Below are positions 43,941-52,132 of a stretch of DNA of 64,000 nucleotides, piece by piece. The notes under the pieces were generated by a model, which was not told the DNA's origin, ran no database searches, and was given only the letters and a program-made list of their open reading frames with translations. The stretch is from Streptomyces fumigatiscleroticus (GTDB lineage: Bacteria > Actinomycetota > Actinomycetes > Streptomycetales > Streptomycetaceae). The translations under genes were made by a program, and so were the position numbers. The stretch is taken from positions 145,342 through 209,341 of the forward strand of contig NZ_BMQF01000016.1 in assembly GCF_014647975.1 (NCBI RefSeq), in the 5' to 3' direction. Position 1 is the stretch's first letter; each line of letters opens with the position of its first letter.

Positions 43941-44336
43941 ATGGCAGCGAAGACGGCCGGTGCGCGGCTCGGCGAACAGTGGCGGGACATCCTGTCGGTG
44001 CACGCGCGCACGCTGTGCGAGATCGACCGGGCGCTGCACCCGCACGGCCTGGGGGCGAGCGACTTCGAGGTGCTGGACATCCTCGCCACGGCCGTCCCCG
44101 GGGAGGGCGACCAGTGCCGGGTGCAGAACCTGGTCGGACGGGTCCACCTCAGCCAGAGCGCGCTGTCCCGGCTGATCGCCCGGCTGGAGAAGGACGGCCT
44201 GGTGGAGCGTTCCGTGTGCGCGGAGGACCGGCGCGGCGTGTGGGTCGCGCTGACCCCCAAGGGCCGCGACCTGCACGCCGAGGTGCTGCCGGTGCAGCGG
44301 GCCGTGCTGGCCCGCATGCTGGGCGACCGGGCCTGA
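43941..44336 (+). CDS. MarR family transcriptional regulator
   Basis: A 131-residue MarR regulator with the full winged helix: QNLVGRVHLSQSALSRLIARLEKDGLVER is the recognition segment and CAEDRRGVWV the wing. A minus-10-like TACCGT lies six bases before the ATG (43929-43934), so the message may be leaderless. A half-site shared with the fadH operator sits upstream, suggesting this protein could control both itself and fadH; that is inference. It is convergent with the SseB-like gene. Confidence 0.88.
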   Translation: MAAKTAGARLGEQWRDILSVHARTLCEIDRALHPHGLGASDFEVLDILATAVPGEGDQCRVQNLVGRVHLSQSALSRLIARLEKDGLVERSVCAEDRRGVWVALTPKGRDLHAEVLPVQRAVLARMLGDRA

Positions 44337-44366
44337 GACCTCGGCGGGCTCCCGGCGCCATCGCCC

Positions 44367-44768
44367 CTACGGTCGCACGAGCAGCGTACGGACCCCCTCC
44401 GAGGTGAGGGTGAGACAGTGCTCGGAGCTGGCGTCGATGGACAGGGACAGGTCGTCGGCGGGCCACTGCGCGGCGAGCGCGCCCAGCGGCACCAGACGGT
44501 AGCGGGAGACGAACGGCAGCAGCTCGATCATCTCCAGCTCCGAGGTGAACACGGGCACCACCGGCCGGCCGCCCGGCTGCTCCAGCACCGGCAGCGCCAC
44601 CGCGTCCGGGTTGGCGACGTCCTCCTCGCTGACGTCGTCGGGCACCGGGATCAGCACGTCACTGCCGGCCAGCGCATCCAGCGCCGCCGCGTCCCCGGTG
44701 TTCTCGGCGAGCACGTCCAGAGCCTGCTGGGCGGGCGTGGCGGTGTTGTCGTTCGCGGGTGTCTCCAT
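44367..44768 (-). CDS. SseB family protein
   Basis: A 133-residue acidic cytoplasmic protein with an SseB N-terminal-type domain. Recognisable segments are ALDALAGSDVLIPVPDD, VPVFTSELEMIELLP and WPADDLSLSID. The family name comes from the enhanced serine sensitivity gene; its biochemical role is unclear. GGGGA upstream of the ATG (METPAND) supports this start. An Arg/Ser extension of the frame upstream was rejected. Confidence 0.75.
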   Translation of the reverse strand: METPANDNTATPAQQALDVLAENTGDAAALDALAGSDVLIPVPDDVSEEDVANPDAVALPVLEQPGGRPVVPVFTSELEMIELLPFVSRYRLVPLGALAAQWPADDLSLSIDASSEHCLTLTSEGVRTLLVRP

Positions 44769-45458
44769 GGCAGGTCCCCTGGTAGCGGCGGTCGTACGGC
44801 CCGCCCGGGACATGATCGGCCGGGCCCGGTTCTGCCTCGCGTACCCGAACGGGCCCCGGGCAATCCTGCGTGGCCACCGGGGGCGGGGCGCCCGCAGCGG
44901 CCAAGAGGGTCACGGCCGAGCCATCGACTGCCGGGCCGGTGACCGCTGACCGGCAGCCGGCGGCTCGGCCGTGCAGAGCCTCGTTCCCGGCCCACGACGA
45001 CGGCGAGGCCGCCACGGGCAACGGACGGGATCGGTCGTGCGGACGCGGAAACGACCGCCGGCCGTGAGGACCGGCGGGGCCGCCCGCCCCGGCGGCCCGT
45101 CGTGCGGGCGGTGGTGCGGCTGATGCCGAGGGCACGGGCCGGCCGGCGGCAGACATCGGTGCACGGCGGCAGACATCGGTGCGCGGACGACGACGCGGAA
45201 GTCGGCCGCACAGGCGCGCGAGGCCTGTGGGCCCTGTCGTGTTCGGCCCGCCGACCGCAGTGGGCACACACCCCGACGCCGGGCGAGGTCCGTCCCGCAC
45301 AGGGCTCACCGGAGGGTCCTCGCAACACAGCACATCGAACAGCTCGAGGGCCGCATCACCACGCTGGAACCGTCCACTCAGGTCCACTGCCCGGCGTGTC
45401 CGGGGGTGGAACAGACCGAGTGAGAGAACGAACGGCGTGGTGTGACAACCGAGCGGGG
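44769..45458. other. 690-bp region without an intact gene
   Basis: I find no convincing intact gene. It contains a 20-base-period direct repeat (GGCGGCAGACATCGGTGC at 45145 and 45165). Near the right end a short frame reads HIEQLEGRITTLEPSTQVHC before a stop at 45421-45423. That looks coil-like, as in the C-terminus of a regulator, so it may be a gene relic. Other open frames here are Arg/Pro-rich shadows. Confidence 0.5.
45145..45184. repeat. 20-bp direct repeat
   Basis: Two adjacent copies of GGCGGCAGACATCGGTGC with a 20-base period (the unit plus two bases) in the gene-free region. Confidence 0.6.
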
Positions 45459-46151
45459 TCAGGCGGGCTGGCCCATGGGCCGGATGGTCAGGGTGTTGAG
45501 GTCGACGCCCGTCGGCTGGTCGAGGGCGAAGCAGACAGCCTCGGCGATGGGCTGGGGAGGCAGGGCGAAGGAGGGAACGCCGGCGCCTTGCCAGAAGGGT
45601 GTGTCGATCATGCCGGGGTTGACAAGGGTGACACCGACGCCACGGGTCGTGGCGTGCAGGCGCAGGTTCTCGGCGAGTCCGGTGGTGGCCCACTTGGTGG
45701 CCGAGTAGAGGTTGGCGGGAGAGTTCTTCAGCCCGGCGACGCTGCCGATGAGCACCAGCCGTCCGCCCGTGGCTTCGAGGTGGGGCAGGGCGGCATGGGC
45801 CAGCAGGGCGGGACCGAGGACGTCGGTGAGGACCATGGGCGACCACAGCGTCGGGTCGCCGGCCCCGATGGAGTCGCCGGACATGAATCCGGCGTTGGCC
45901 ACCGCCGCGTCGAGGACACCGAAGTGCGCCACGGTACGGGTCACGGCCGACTCGGTGGCCTGCCAGTCCGCCGCGTCCGCGACCAGGCCCAGCAGACGGT
46001 CGGGGTGGCCGGCCTCGTCGAGGAACGCCTTCAGTCTGCTCTCGTTGCGGCCGGTGACGGCCACGCGGTGGCCGCGGTCGATGAGCAACCGCGCGGTGTG
46101 GGCGCCGATACCGCTGGTCGCGCCGGTGATCAGTACGGTCTTGCTGGTCAT
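45459..46151 (-). CDS. Short-chain dehydrogenase/reductase
   Basis: A 230-residue classical SDR. The NADP-binding loop is TGATSGIGAHT near residue 10, NAG is at about 87, and the active site YSATK near 145 gives Tyr and Lys. An RN segment after the second strand (TGRNESR) favours NADPH. AGGAG seven bases before ATG 46151 supports this start over the ATG six bases upstream. It is divergent from a regulator gene that is now frameshifted, which probably controlled it. The substrate is unknown. Confidence 0.88.
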   Translation of the reverse strand: MTSKTVLITGATSGIGAHTARLLIDRGHRVAVTGRNESRLKAFLDEAGHPDRLLGLVADAADWQATESAVTRTVAHFGVLDAAVANAGFMSGDSIGAGDPTLWSPMVLTDVLGPALLAHAALPHLEATGGRLVLIGSVAGLKNSPANLYSATKWATTGLAENLRLHATTRGVGVTLVNPGMIDTPFWQGAGVPSFALPPQPIAEAVCFALDQPTGVDLNTLTIRPMGQPA

Positions 46152-46325
46152 GGTCATGCTCCTGAAGCGTGGATGGGGGCGGCGGACGGCGGCCCGCGAC
46201 GAAGGAGTGCCGTTCACGTCCGCCGACCCCACGAAACCGGCGCCGTCCAAGGCGGGCAAGGTCGCGTTCATGGGGGGTACGGACACGACCTCTCTTGTCG
46301 GCCGGACCATGGGTACCGTGGGCGG

Positions 46326-47256
46326 ATGGAACCTCCGCCCGGAAACCACACCGGGAGTCGCACGGACAACCGTGCGGACATCCGAGACTTCCTCATCAGC
46401 CGACGCGCCAGGCTCACCCCGGAGCGGGTCGGACTGCCCACCAGCCGACGGCGCCGGGTTCCGGGACTACGGCGCGAGGAGGTCGCGGCCCTCGCCGGCG
46501 TGAGCACCGAGTGGTACACGCGGCTGGAGAAGGGCCACATCAGCGGCGTCTCCGAGGACGTGCTGGAAGCGGTCGCGCAGGCATTGCTCCTCGATGAGGA
46601 CGAGCGCACCTACCTGCTCGAACTGGCCAGAGCGGCTCGCCCCGCCCGCCGCAGGTCGCACCGCCGCAAGGACGTCGAGATCCCGTCTTCCGTCCAATGG
46701 ATGGTGGACTCCATGACCATGGCCCCCGCCTTCGTACGCAACGGACGTCTGGACATCGTCGCGAGCAACGCGCTGTGCAGGGCCCTGTACTCACCGATGT
46801 TCGACAGCGACACCACCGGCGACCGGGGCTGCGCCAATTTCCCCCGTTACTCCTTCCTCGACCCCGGTTCCCCTCGACTTCTTCGTCGACTGGGAGGCAG
46901 GCGCGAGGGCCACGGTCGCGGTGCTCCGCGCCGAAGCCGGACGCGAACCCCACGACCGGGCCCTGCGTGAGCTCGTCGGCGAGCTGTCCACGCTCAGCCC
47001 CGACTTCCGCACCTTGTGGGCCAGTCACGACGTCCGAATCCGGCACGAGGGCGTCAAGCGGCTGAACCATCCCGAAGTCGGCCGTCTGGAGATGACCTTC
47101 CGCCACCTGAATCTGCCCCTGCCTCAACGGGCCGTCCACGACCTGATCGTCTACACGGCCGAGCCGGGCACCCCCTCGCAGGACCGCCTCGGACTCCTCG
47201 CCAGTTGGACAGCACCGCAGGCCTCACCCGCGGAACCGATCCGCCCGCCCCGCTGA
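46326..47256 (+). pseudogene. Frameshifted XRE/MmyB-like transcriptional regulator
   Basis: Two frames together give one regulator of the XRE family with MmyB-like ligand-binding domain. Frame one (from 46326) holds the helix-turn-helix (LRREEVAALAGVSTEWYTRLE) and the first part of the ligand domain up to YSFLDP. After about 46866 the reading continues one frame over as DFFVDWEAGARATVAVLRAE and on to the stop at 47256. The 10 bases between the two (ggttcccctc) imply one extra base. It could be a real inactivation or a sequencing error. A minus-10-like TACCGT six bases upstream suggests a leaderless start. An inverted repeat at 47277-47325 follows. Confidence 0.8.
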
Positions 47257-47460
47257 CCTCACGCGTTGAGCTGTGAGGACTCCTCCAACGAGTCCGCCTC
47301 GGGTTCGGCGACTCCAGAGGAGTCCCCGTGTGCGACTGCCGGGACCCTGTGTGACGGAATGGTCGATATGTGCATACCGGCCCTCGGACGGTTACTCGGG
47401 CCTTCGGACCTTCCACCGGGACCACCGGGAACGTCGAGCCAGGGACTGGGAGCAGTACTG

Positions 47461-47781
47461 ATGAGCCACACCACGAGCGCCCGTGAGGTCGTCGACGCCG
47501 TCAAGGACGTCGACTTCCCCGCGGGCAAGGACGAACTGATCGACGCGGCACGCAAGGCGGGCGCCTCACGGGAGGCGGTCGCCGCGCTCCGCGGCATTCC
47601 GCCCGAGCAGTACGCGAACCGCGAGGAGGTCGCCCGGTCGGTGCGTGTCGACCCCGACTCCGACCTCGGCACGAGTCCCGCGCAGCGGGCCGAACAGGCA
47701 CGGGCGGGCGGCAGGCCCGGGCAGTCGCAGCATCTGCGCGACATGCCCAAGCCGCCCGTCCAGGAGGAACTGGACCGCTGA
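47461..47781 (+). CDS. DUF2795 domain protein
   Basis: A 106-residue small soluble protein. The N-terminal 65 residues carry the DUF2795 pattern (DAVKDVDFPAGKDELIDAARKAG then ALRGIPPEQYANREEV). The C-terminal tail is Gly/Arg/Gln-rich and disordered. The function of the family is unknown; it often appears with stress-related genes. GGGAG nine bases upstream sets the ATG. The next gene starts 18 bases after the stop, so the two form a short operon. Confidence 0.8.
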   Translation: MSHTTSAREVVDAVKDVDFPAGKDELIDAARKAGASREAVAALRGIPPEQYANREEVARSVRVDPDSDLGTSPAQRAEQARAGGRPGQSQHLRDMPKPPVQEELDR

Positions 47782-47799
47782 CGAGGAGAGGAGCATCCC

Positions 47800-48306
47800 A
47801 TGGTGCGCAAGAAGACGGAGGGCGACGAGGCCCAGCGCCGGGCTGCGGCCCGTGAGGCGCACGAGGCCGGTGAGGCTCCCAGCGCGCAGAACGCCACGAC
47901 CGGAGCGTCCAAGCAGCGTACGCATCTGCCGGACCGCAGCTCCCACGAGGAGCGGATCGGCACCCTGCACCGCGGCAAGCAGGAGTGGCGCACCGGTGAC
48001 CTGGCCGAACAGCAGGTGAAGGACCCGGCGGCGGCCAGGGAGTCCGGGCGGTCCTTCGCGGGCCGCGGGCGGCCCGGTTACAGCGAGCGTCATGAGCAGG
48101 TGTTCAAGGCGGTCGCCGCCGAGCAGGAGCACCACGGCGGCGACGCCGTCCACCTCGACGAGATCGCGCAGGCGGCCCATCTGCCCCAGGAGGAGACCCG
48201 GGGGCTGCTGCACGACCTCACCCAGGTGCACCGCCTGGTCACCGAGCTGGCGGGCGCCGATGCCCCGGACCTGGGTCCGCGCTACGAGGTCAGTCCCCGG
48301 CTCTAG
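47800..48306 (+). CDS. Hypothetical protein with C-terminal winged-helix-like region
   Basis: A 168-residue protein of unknown function. The first 90 residues are charged and probably disordered. The C-terminal 75 form a helix-rich unit (HEQVFKAVAAEQEHHGGDA, then LDEIAQAAHLPQEETRGLLHDL) that reads like a small winged helix. GAGGAGAGGAG upstream supports the ATG. It is the second gene of the operon with the DUF2795 protein and is followed by a strong hairpin. Confidence 0.75.
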   Translation: MVRKKTEGDEAQRRAAAREAHEAGEAPSAQNATTGASKQRTHLPDRSSHEERIGTLHRGKQEWRTGDLAEQQVKDPAAARESGRSFAGRGRPGYSERHEQVFKAVAAEQEHHGGDAVHLDEIAQAAHLPQEETRGLLHDLTQVHRLVTELAGADAPDLGPRYEVSPRL

Positions 48307-48346
48307 AGGAGACGTCCGGGACCGGAACGCCGGGGTCTTGTCGTGC

Positions 48347-48374
48347 GGGGTGCGGCACTTGGATGCCGCACCCC
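48347..48374 (+). terminator. Terminator of the DUF2795 operon
   Basis: GGGGTGCGGCA and its exact complement form an 11-base stem around a six-base loop, 40 bases beyond the second gene. Confidence 0.7.
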
Positions 48375-48390
48375 CGGCAGGCCCCCCGGC

Positions 48391-48450
48391 CCGCCCGCCG
48401 GCAGACCCGGCCCGATCCGCCGGCAGACCCGGCCCGCCCGCCGGCGGATC
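48391..48450. repeat. 22-bp direct repeat
   Basis: Two copies of CCGCCGGCAGACCCGGCCCG with a 22-base period and a third partial copy. They adjoin the 3' end of the GNAT pseudogene. Confidence 0.55.
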
Positions 48451-48934
48451 CAGCGTCATGGCGATCGACCGCGTACCGTCGGGCCCGACGAAACCGCGGC
48501 CGACGGGCCGGAAGCCGTTCTTCTCGTAGCTAGAGCCAGCGCCGGGCGCGCGTGCTCGCGGCCATGACGTCGCCCCAGAGGATGATCCGCGTCCGGCCCA
48601 GCAGCCGTGCCGTTTCACGGGCCACGTCCCCGGCGGTGAGGGCCGGGCTGAACTCCAGCAGCCCGACGATCCTGGTGGAGGGCACCTCCTCCAGCACCAG
48701 CCGCAGCTTGTCGTAGCGCCCGATCGCGTCGCCCAGTTCCCGGGCGGCCCCGAGGCCGTACCCGTCGAACGTGCTGGACCGTCTCGACTCCGGTGACAGC
48801 TCCGCGAGGTACTCGCCCAGCCCGCGTGCGTCGGCGTGGACGAGGGGCCGACGCACCAACTCGTCTCCGGACGAAGCCGGATGACGGTGCGTCAGCGGCT
48901 CGGGCCGCTCGGCTGTCCGCGCCGGCGTGAGCAC
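48442..48934 (-). pseudogene. GNAT acetyltransferase pseudogene
   Basis: A broken acetyltransferase read leftward. The N-terminal part (LAELSPESRRSSTFDGYG ... IVGLLEFSPALTAGD) is followed directly by VARETARLLGRTRIILWG. The segment expected between them, which holds the acetyl-CoA-binding loop, is missing; I estimate 45-50 residues from family memory. The frame then stops at RRWL, and the C-terminal part (YEKNGFRPVG ... SIAMTLDP) resumes one frame over after seven extra bases. With both defects it is very unlikely to be active. The original start is uncertain; a GTG at 48934 is used here. Confidence 0.75.
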
Positions 48935-48968
48935 ACGGGCGTCTTCTCACCATGCCGCTCCGGGGATC

Positions 48969-48999
48969 TTGACGGCCGTGATGTTACCGGTAACATCAC
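48969..48999 (+). promoter_or_regulatory. Promoter with perfect 22-bp palindromic operator
   Basis: TTGACG (48969-48974) and TAACAT (48991-48996) are spaced by 16 bases. A perfect 22-base palindrome at 48978-48999 (left half GTGATGTTACC) covers the spacer and the minus-10. It probably binds the LacI regulator encoded at the far end of this cluster. Confidence 0.7.
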
Positions 49000-49061
49000 T
49001 GCTCGGCATACGCCGCCGCAGCCCGTCGCCCGCGAGCCGTGGGCCGTCATCCGGAGTCCGT

Positions 49062-50261
49062 GTGACCGATCGACCCCTCGCTCAGCGACCGGCGGACCCC
49101 CCGGCGTCGGCGCGGCTCCCGGTGTTCAGCCCGGCCGCCGTGATCGCCTCCTGCGCCGGCTTCGTCCTCATCGGCGCGCTCCAGGCCCTGTACGGGCCCT
49201 CCATCCCGGCGCTGCGCGCGGAGTACGGTCTCGGTCCCTCGGCCGCCGGACTGGCGCTGAGCGCCCACTTCGTCGGCGGGGTGGCCGGTGTCCTGCTCGT
49301 CGACCGGTGCTACGGCCGGATCGGCAACCGGCGGATCCTGGGCACCTCGTACCTGCTGATGGCGGTGGGAGCGGCGGGCTTCGCCCTGGCGCCCGAGTGG
49401 CCCGCCGCCCTGGCCATGGCACTGCTGGCCGGGCTCGGCTTCGGCGGTATCGACTACGGCCTCAACCAGCTGTTCGCGGCCGGGTTCGGGCATCGTTCCA
49501 CCGCCATGCTGAACATCCTCAACGCGCACTTCGGCGTGGGCGCGATCCTCGGGCCGGCGGTCGTCGGCGCGGTCGGGTCCGAGCACTATCCGGCGGTCTT
49601 CCTGGTGTTCGCGCTGGCCGACCTGCCGCTGCTGCTGTGCCTGCAGGGCGTACGGGACCGGGCGCCGCAGCCGTCCGGAGCAGCCGAGAGTGAACCGGCG
49701 GGCGGCGCTAGGGCGCGCAGCCTGGGCTCGGTGCTCGCCGTGTTCGTCGCGCTCTACGTGCTGCACGTGGGCATCGAGGCCGGTGTCGGCGGCTGGGAGC
49801 CCACGCATCTGGAGACGGCCGGCTACACGGCCGGCACCGCCGCCACCGCCACCTCCGTGTACTGGCTGATGATGACCGTCGGACGCTTCCTGACGGCACC
49901 GCTCGCACTGCGTTTCTCCGCCCCGGCGATCATCACCGTCTCGTGCGCGGGCATGACGGTCTGCCTGCTGCTGGCGTCGGTGCCCGTACTCGCCCCGTAC
50001 GCGTACGCCGGTGTCGGGCTGTTCATCGCGCCGGTCTTCCCGACCGGGCTGCCGTGGCTCGGCCGGGCCGCGCCCCGGGCCAGGAGAGCCGGCGCCCTGG
50101 TGATCGCCGCCTCCATGGTCGGCGGGGTGGCGGCGGGACCGGCGCTCGGCAGGGCCATCGAGTTCTCCGGCGTCCGCGCCGTACCGCTCCTGCTCTGCGG
50201 CGTGTCGGCGGTGTGCCTGGCCGCCACGCTCTGGCTGGTCCGCGCCACCCGCCACCGCTGA
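49062..50261 (+). CDS. MFS transporter, probable sugar permease
   Basis: A 399-residue, 12-helix major facilitator protein. It has the GRIGNRRILG loop between helices 2 and 3 and a long central loop (APQPSGAAESEPAGG). GFGGIDYGLNQLFAAGF and LNAHFGVGAILGP are typical of FucP-like sugar porters. The GTG start follows GGAG by five bases; an upstream extension through the operator was rejected. It is the first gene after the palindromic operator and is followed by two GH35 enzymes, so it may import galactosides, with the enzymes cleaving them in the cytoplasm. Confidence 0.85.
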   Translation: MTDRPLAQRPADPPASARLPVFSPAAVIASCAGFVLIGALQALYGPSIPALRAEYGLGPSAAGLALSAHFVGGVAGVLLVDRCYGRIGNRRILGTSYLLMAVGAAGFALAPEWPAALAMALLAGLGFGGIDYGLNQLFAAGFGHRSTAMLNILNAHFGVGAILGPAVVGAVGSEHYPAVFLVFALADLPLLLCLQGVRDRAPQPSGAAESEPAGGARARSLGSVLAVFVALYVLHVGIEAGVGGWEPTHLETAGYTAGTAATATSVYWLMMTVGRFLTAPLALRFSAPAIITVSCAGMTVCLLLASVPVLAPYAYAGVGLFIAPVFPTGLPWLGRAAPRARRAGALVIAASMVGGVAAGPALGRAIEFSGVRAVPLLLCGVSAVCLAATLWLVRATRHR

Positions 50262-50324
50262 ACGACCCCCCGTACGTGCGCCACGCACCGAAGGTGCCAC
50301 CGCCCGTCACCCGCCGCCCGAAGC

Positions 50325-50354
50325 CGAACGCGAACCCGAACCCGAACCCGAAGG
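50325..50354. repeat. Hexanucleotide tandem repeat at a ribosome-binding site
   Basis: Five tandem hexamers (CGAACG, three CGAACC, CGAAGG). The last runs into the ribosome-binding site AAGGAAAG of the GH35 gene, so copy-number changes would alter its 5' leader. Confidence 0.65.
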
Positions 50355-50365
50355 AAAGCTCCCGC

Positions 50366-52132
50366 ATGCCCGCTCTGACGACCACGTCCGACGGATTCCT
50401 GCTGCACGGCGAACCGTTCCGGATCATCTCCGGGGCGCTGCACTACTTCCGCGTCCACCCCGGCCAGTGGGCCGACCGGCTGCGCAAGGCACGGCTGATG
50501 GGCCTGAACACGGTGGAGACCTACATGCCGTGGAACCTGCACCAGCCGGACCCCGACGGCCCGCTGGTCCTCGACGGCATCCTCGGCCTGCCCCGTTTCC
50601 TGGAACTGGCGCGGCAGGAGGGGCTGCATGTGCTGCTGCGCCCGGGCCCGTTCATCTGCGCGGAGTGGGACGGGGGCGGGCTGCCCCTGTGGCTGGTCTC
50701 CGAGCCCGGCATCCGGCTGCGGTCCAGCGACCCCCGCTTCACCGGCGCCGTCGACCGCTTCCTCGATCTGCTGCTGCCCCCGCTCCTGCCGCACTTCGCC
50801 GCGTCCGGCGGACCGGTGATCGCCGTCCAGGTGGAGAACGAGTACGGCGCCTACGGTGACGACACCGCCTATCTCCAGCACCTGGCGGACGCGCTGCGCT
50901 CGCGCGGGGTGGAGGAGCTGCTGTTCACCTGCGACCAGGCGGGCGAGCCGGCCCATCTGGCCGCCGGCAGCCTGCCGGGCGTGCTCACCACCGGCACCTT
51001 CGGCGGCAAGGTCGAGCAGTCCCTGGAGCGGCTCCGTGCCCACCGGGCCGAGGGGCCGCTGATGTGCGCGGAGTTCTGGGTCGGCTGGTTCGACCACTGG
51101 GGCGGGCCGCACCACACGCGGGACACCGCCGACGCCGCCGCCGACCTGGACCGGCTGCTGTCCGCCGGGGCGTCGGTCAACCTCTACATGTTCCACGGCG
51201 GCACCAACTTCGGCTTCACCAACGGCGCCAACCACCACCATGCCTACGCCCCGACCGTCACGTCGTACGACTACGACGCCCCGCTCACCGAGTGGGGTGA
51301 CCCCGGCCCCAAGTACCACGCCTTCCGCGAGGTCATCGCCCGCCACGCGCCGGTCCCCGACGAGCCGGTGCCGGCTCCGGGTCCCAAGCTGGCGCCGCTC
51401 ACCGTCGCGCTGGACCGCCGGGCGCCGCTGCTGCCGTTCGCCACCGCCACGGCGAAGGCGGTGCGCGCCGACGATCCCATGACCATGGACGAGCTGGGGC
51501 AGCCGGCCGGGTACGCGCTCTACCGCACCACCGTGCCCGCCGCCGGTGACGGCGTGCTGCACTTCGCTGGTGGCATCGGCGACCGCGCCCAGGTGTTCGT
51601 CGACGGCGCCCCCGTCGGCGTAGTGGAACACGAGCGTCACGAGGAGAGCCTGCCGGTCCGCGTGGCACGTCCCGGCGCCACGCTGGAGGTCCTGGTCGAG
51701 AACATGGGCCGGGTCAACTACGGTCCCCGCATCGGCGCGCCCAAGGGCCTGCTCGGCCCCGTCTCCTTCGACACCACCGTGCTGCGCGGCTGGGACTGCC
51801 ACGCGCTGCCGCTGGACGGTCTCGACGCGGTGCCGTTCGCCGCGTTTGGGGCGGACACCGCCGCGGAACCGGCCTTCCACCACGGCACGTTCGAGGTGGA
51901 CACGCCCGCTGACGCGTTTCTGTCGCTGCCCGGCTGGACCAAGGGCCAGGCCTGGGTGAACGGCTTCCACCTGGGCCGCTACTGGAACCGCGGCCCGCAG
52001 CGCACCCTGTACGTCCCCGCCCCGGTGCTGCGCGCGGGCGCCAACGAGCTGGTCCTGCTGGAGCTGCACGCCACCACCGCCGCCCGCGCCCTGCTCACCG
52101 ACACCCCCGACCTCGGCCCCACGGAGGCGTGA
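50366..52132 (+). CDS. Beta-galactosidase, GH35
   Basis: A 588-residue family 35 beta-galactosidase. The N-terminal barrel has GEPFRIISGALHYFRV, the acid/base Glu159 in VQVENEYGAYG, and the nucleophile Glu236 in CAEFWVGW. C-terminal jelly-roll domains end with GQAWVNGFHLGRYWNRGPQ. There is no signal peptide, so it is cytoplasmic. AAGGAAAG sets the ATG, and tandem hexamers precede it. Its stop overlaps the start of the next GH35 gene. Confidence 0.93.
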   Translation: MPALTTTSDGFLLHGEPFRIISGALHYFRVHPGQWADRLRKARLMGLNTVETYMPWNLHQPDPDGPLVLDGILGLPRFLELARQEGLHVLLRPGPFICAEWDGGGLPLWLVSEPGIRLRSSDPRFTGAVDRFLDLLLPPLLPHFAASGGPVIAVQVENEYGAYGDDTAYLQHLADALRSRGVEELLFTCDQAGEPAHLAAGSLPGVLTTGTFGGKVEQSLERLRAHRAEGPLMCAEFWVGWFDHWGGPHHTRDTADAAADLDRLLSAGASVNLYMFHGGTNFGFTNGANHHHAYAPTVTSYDYDAPLTEWGDPGPKYHAFREVIARHAPVPDEPVPAPGPKLAPLTVALDRRAPLLPFATATAKAVRADDPMTMDELGQPAGYALYRTTVPAAGDGVLHFAGGIGDRAQVFVDGAPVGVVEHERHEESLPVRVARPGATLEVLVENMGRVNYGPRIGAPKGLLGPVSFDTTVLRGWDCHALPLDGLDAVPFAAFGADTAAEPAFHHGTFEVDTPADAFLSLPGWTKGQAWVNGFHLGRYWNRGPQRTLYVPAPVLRAGANELVLLELHATTAARALLTDTPDLGPTEA

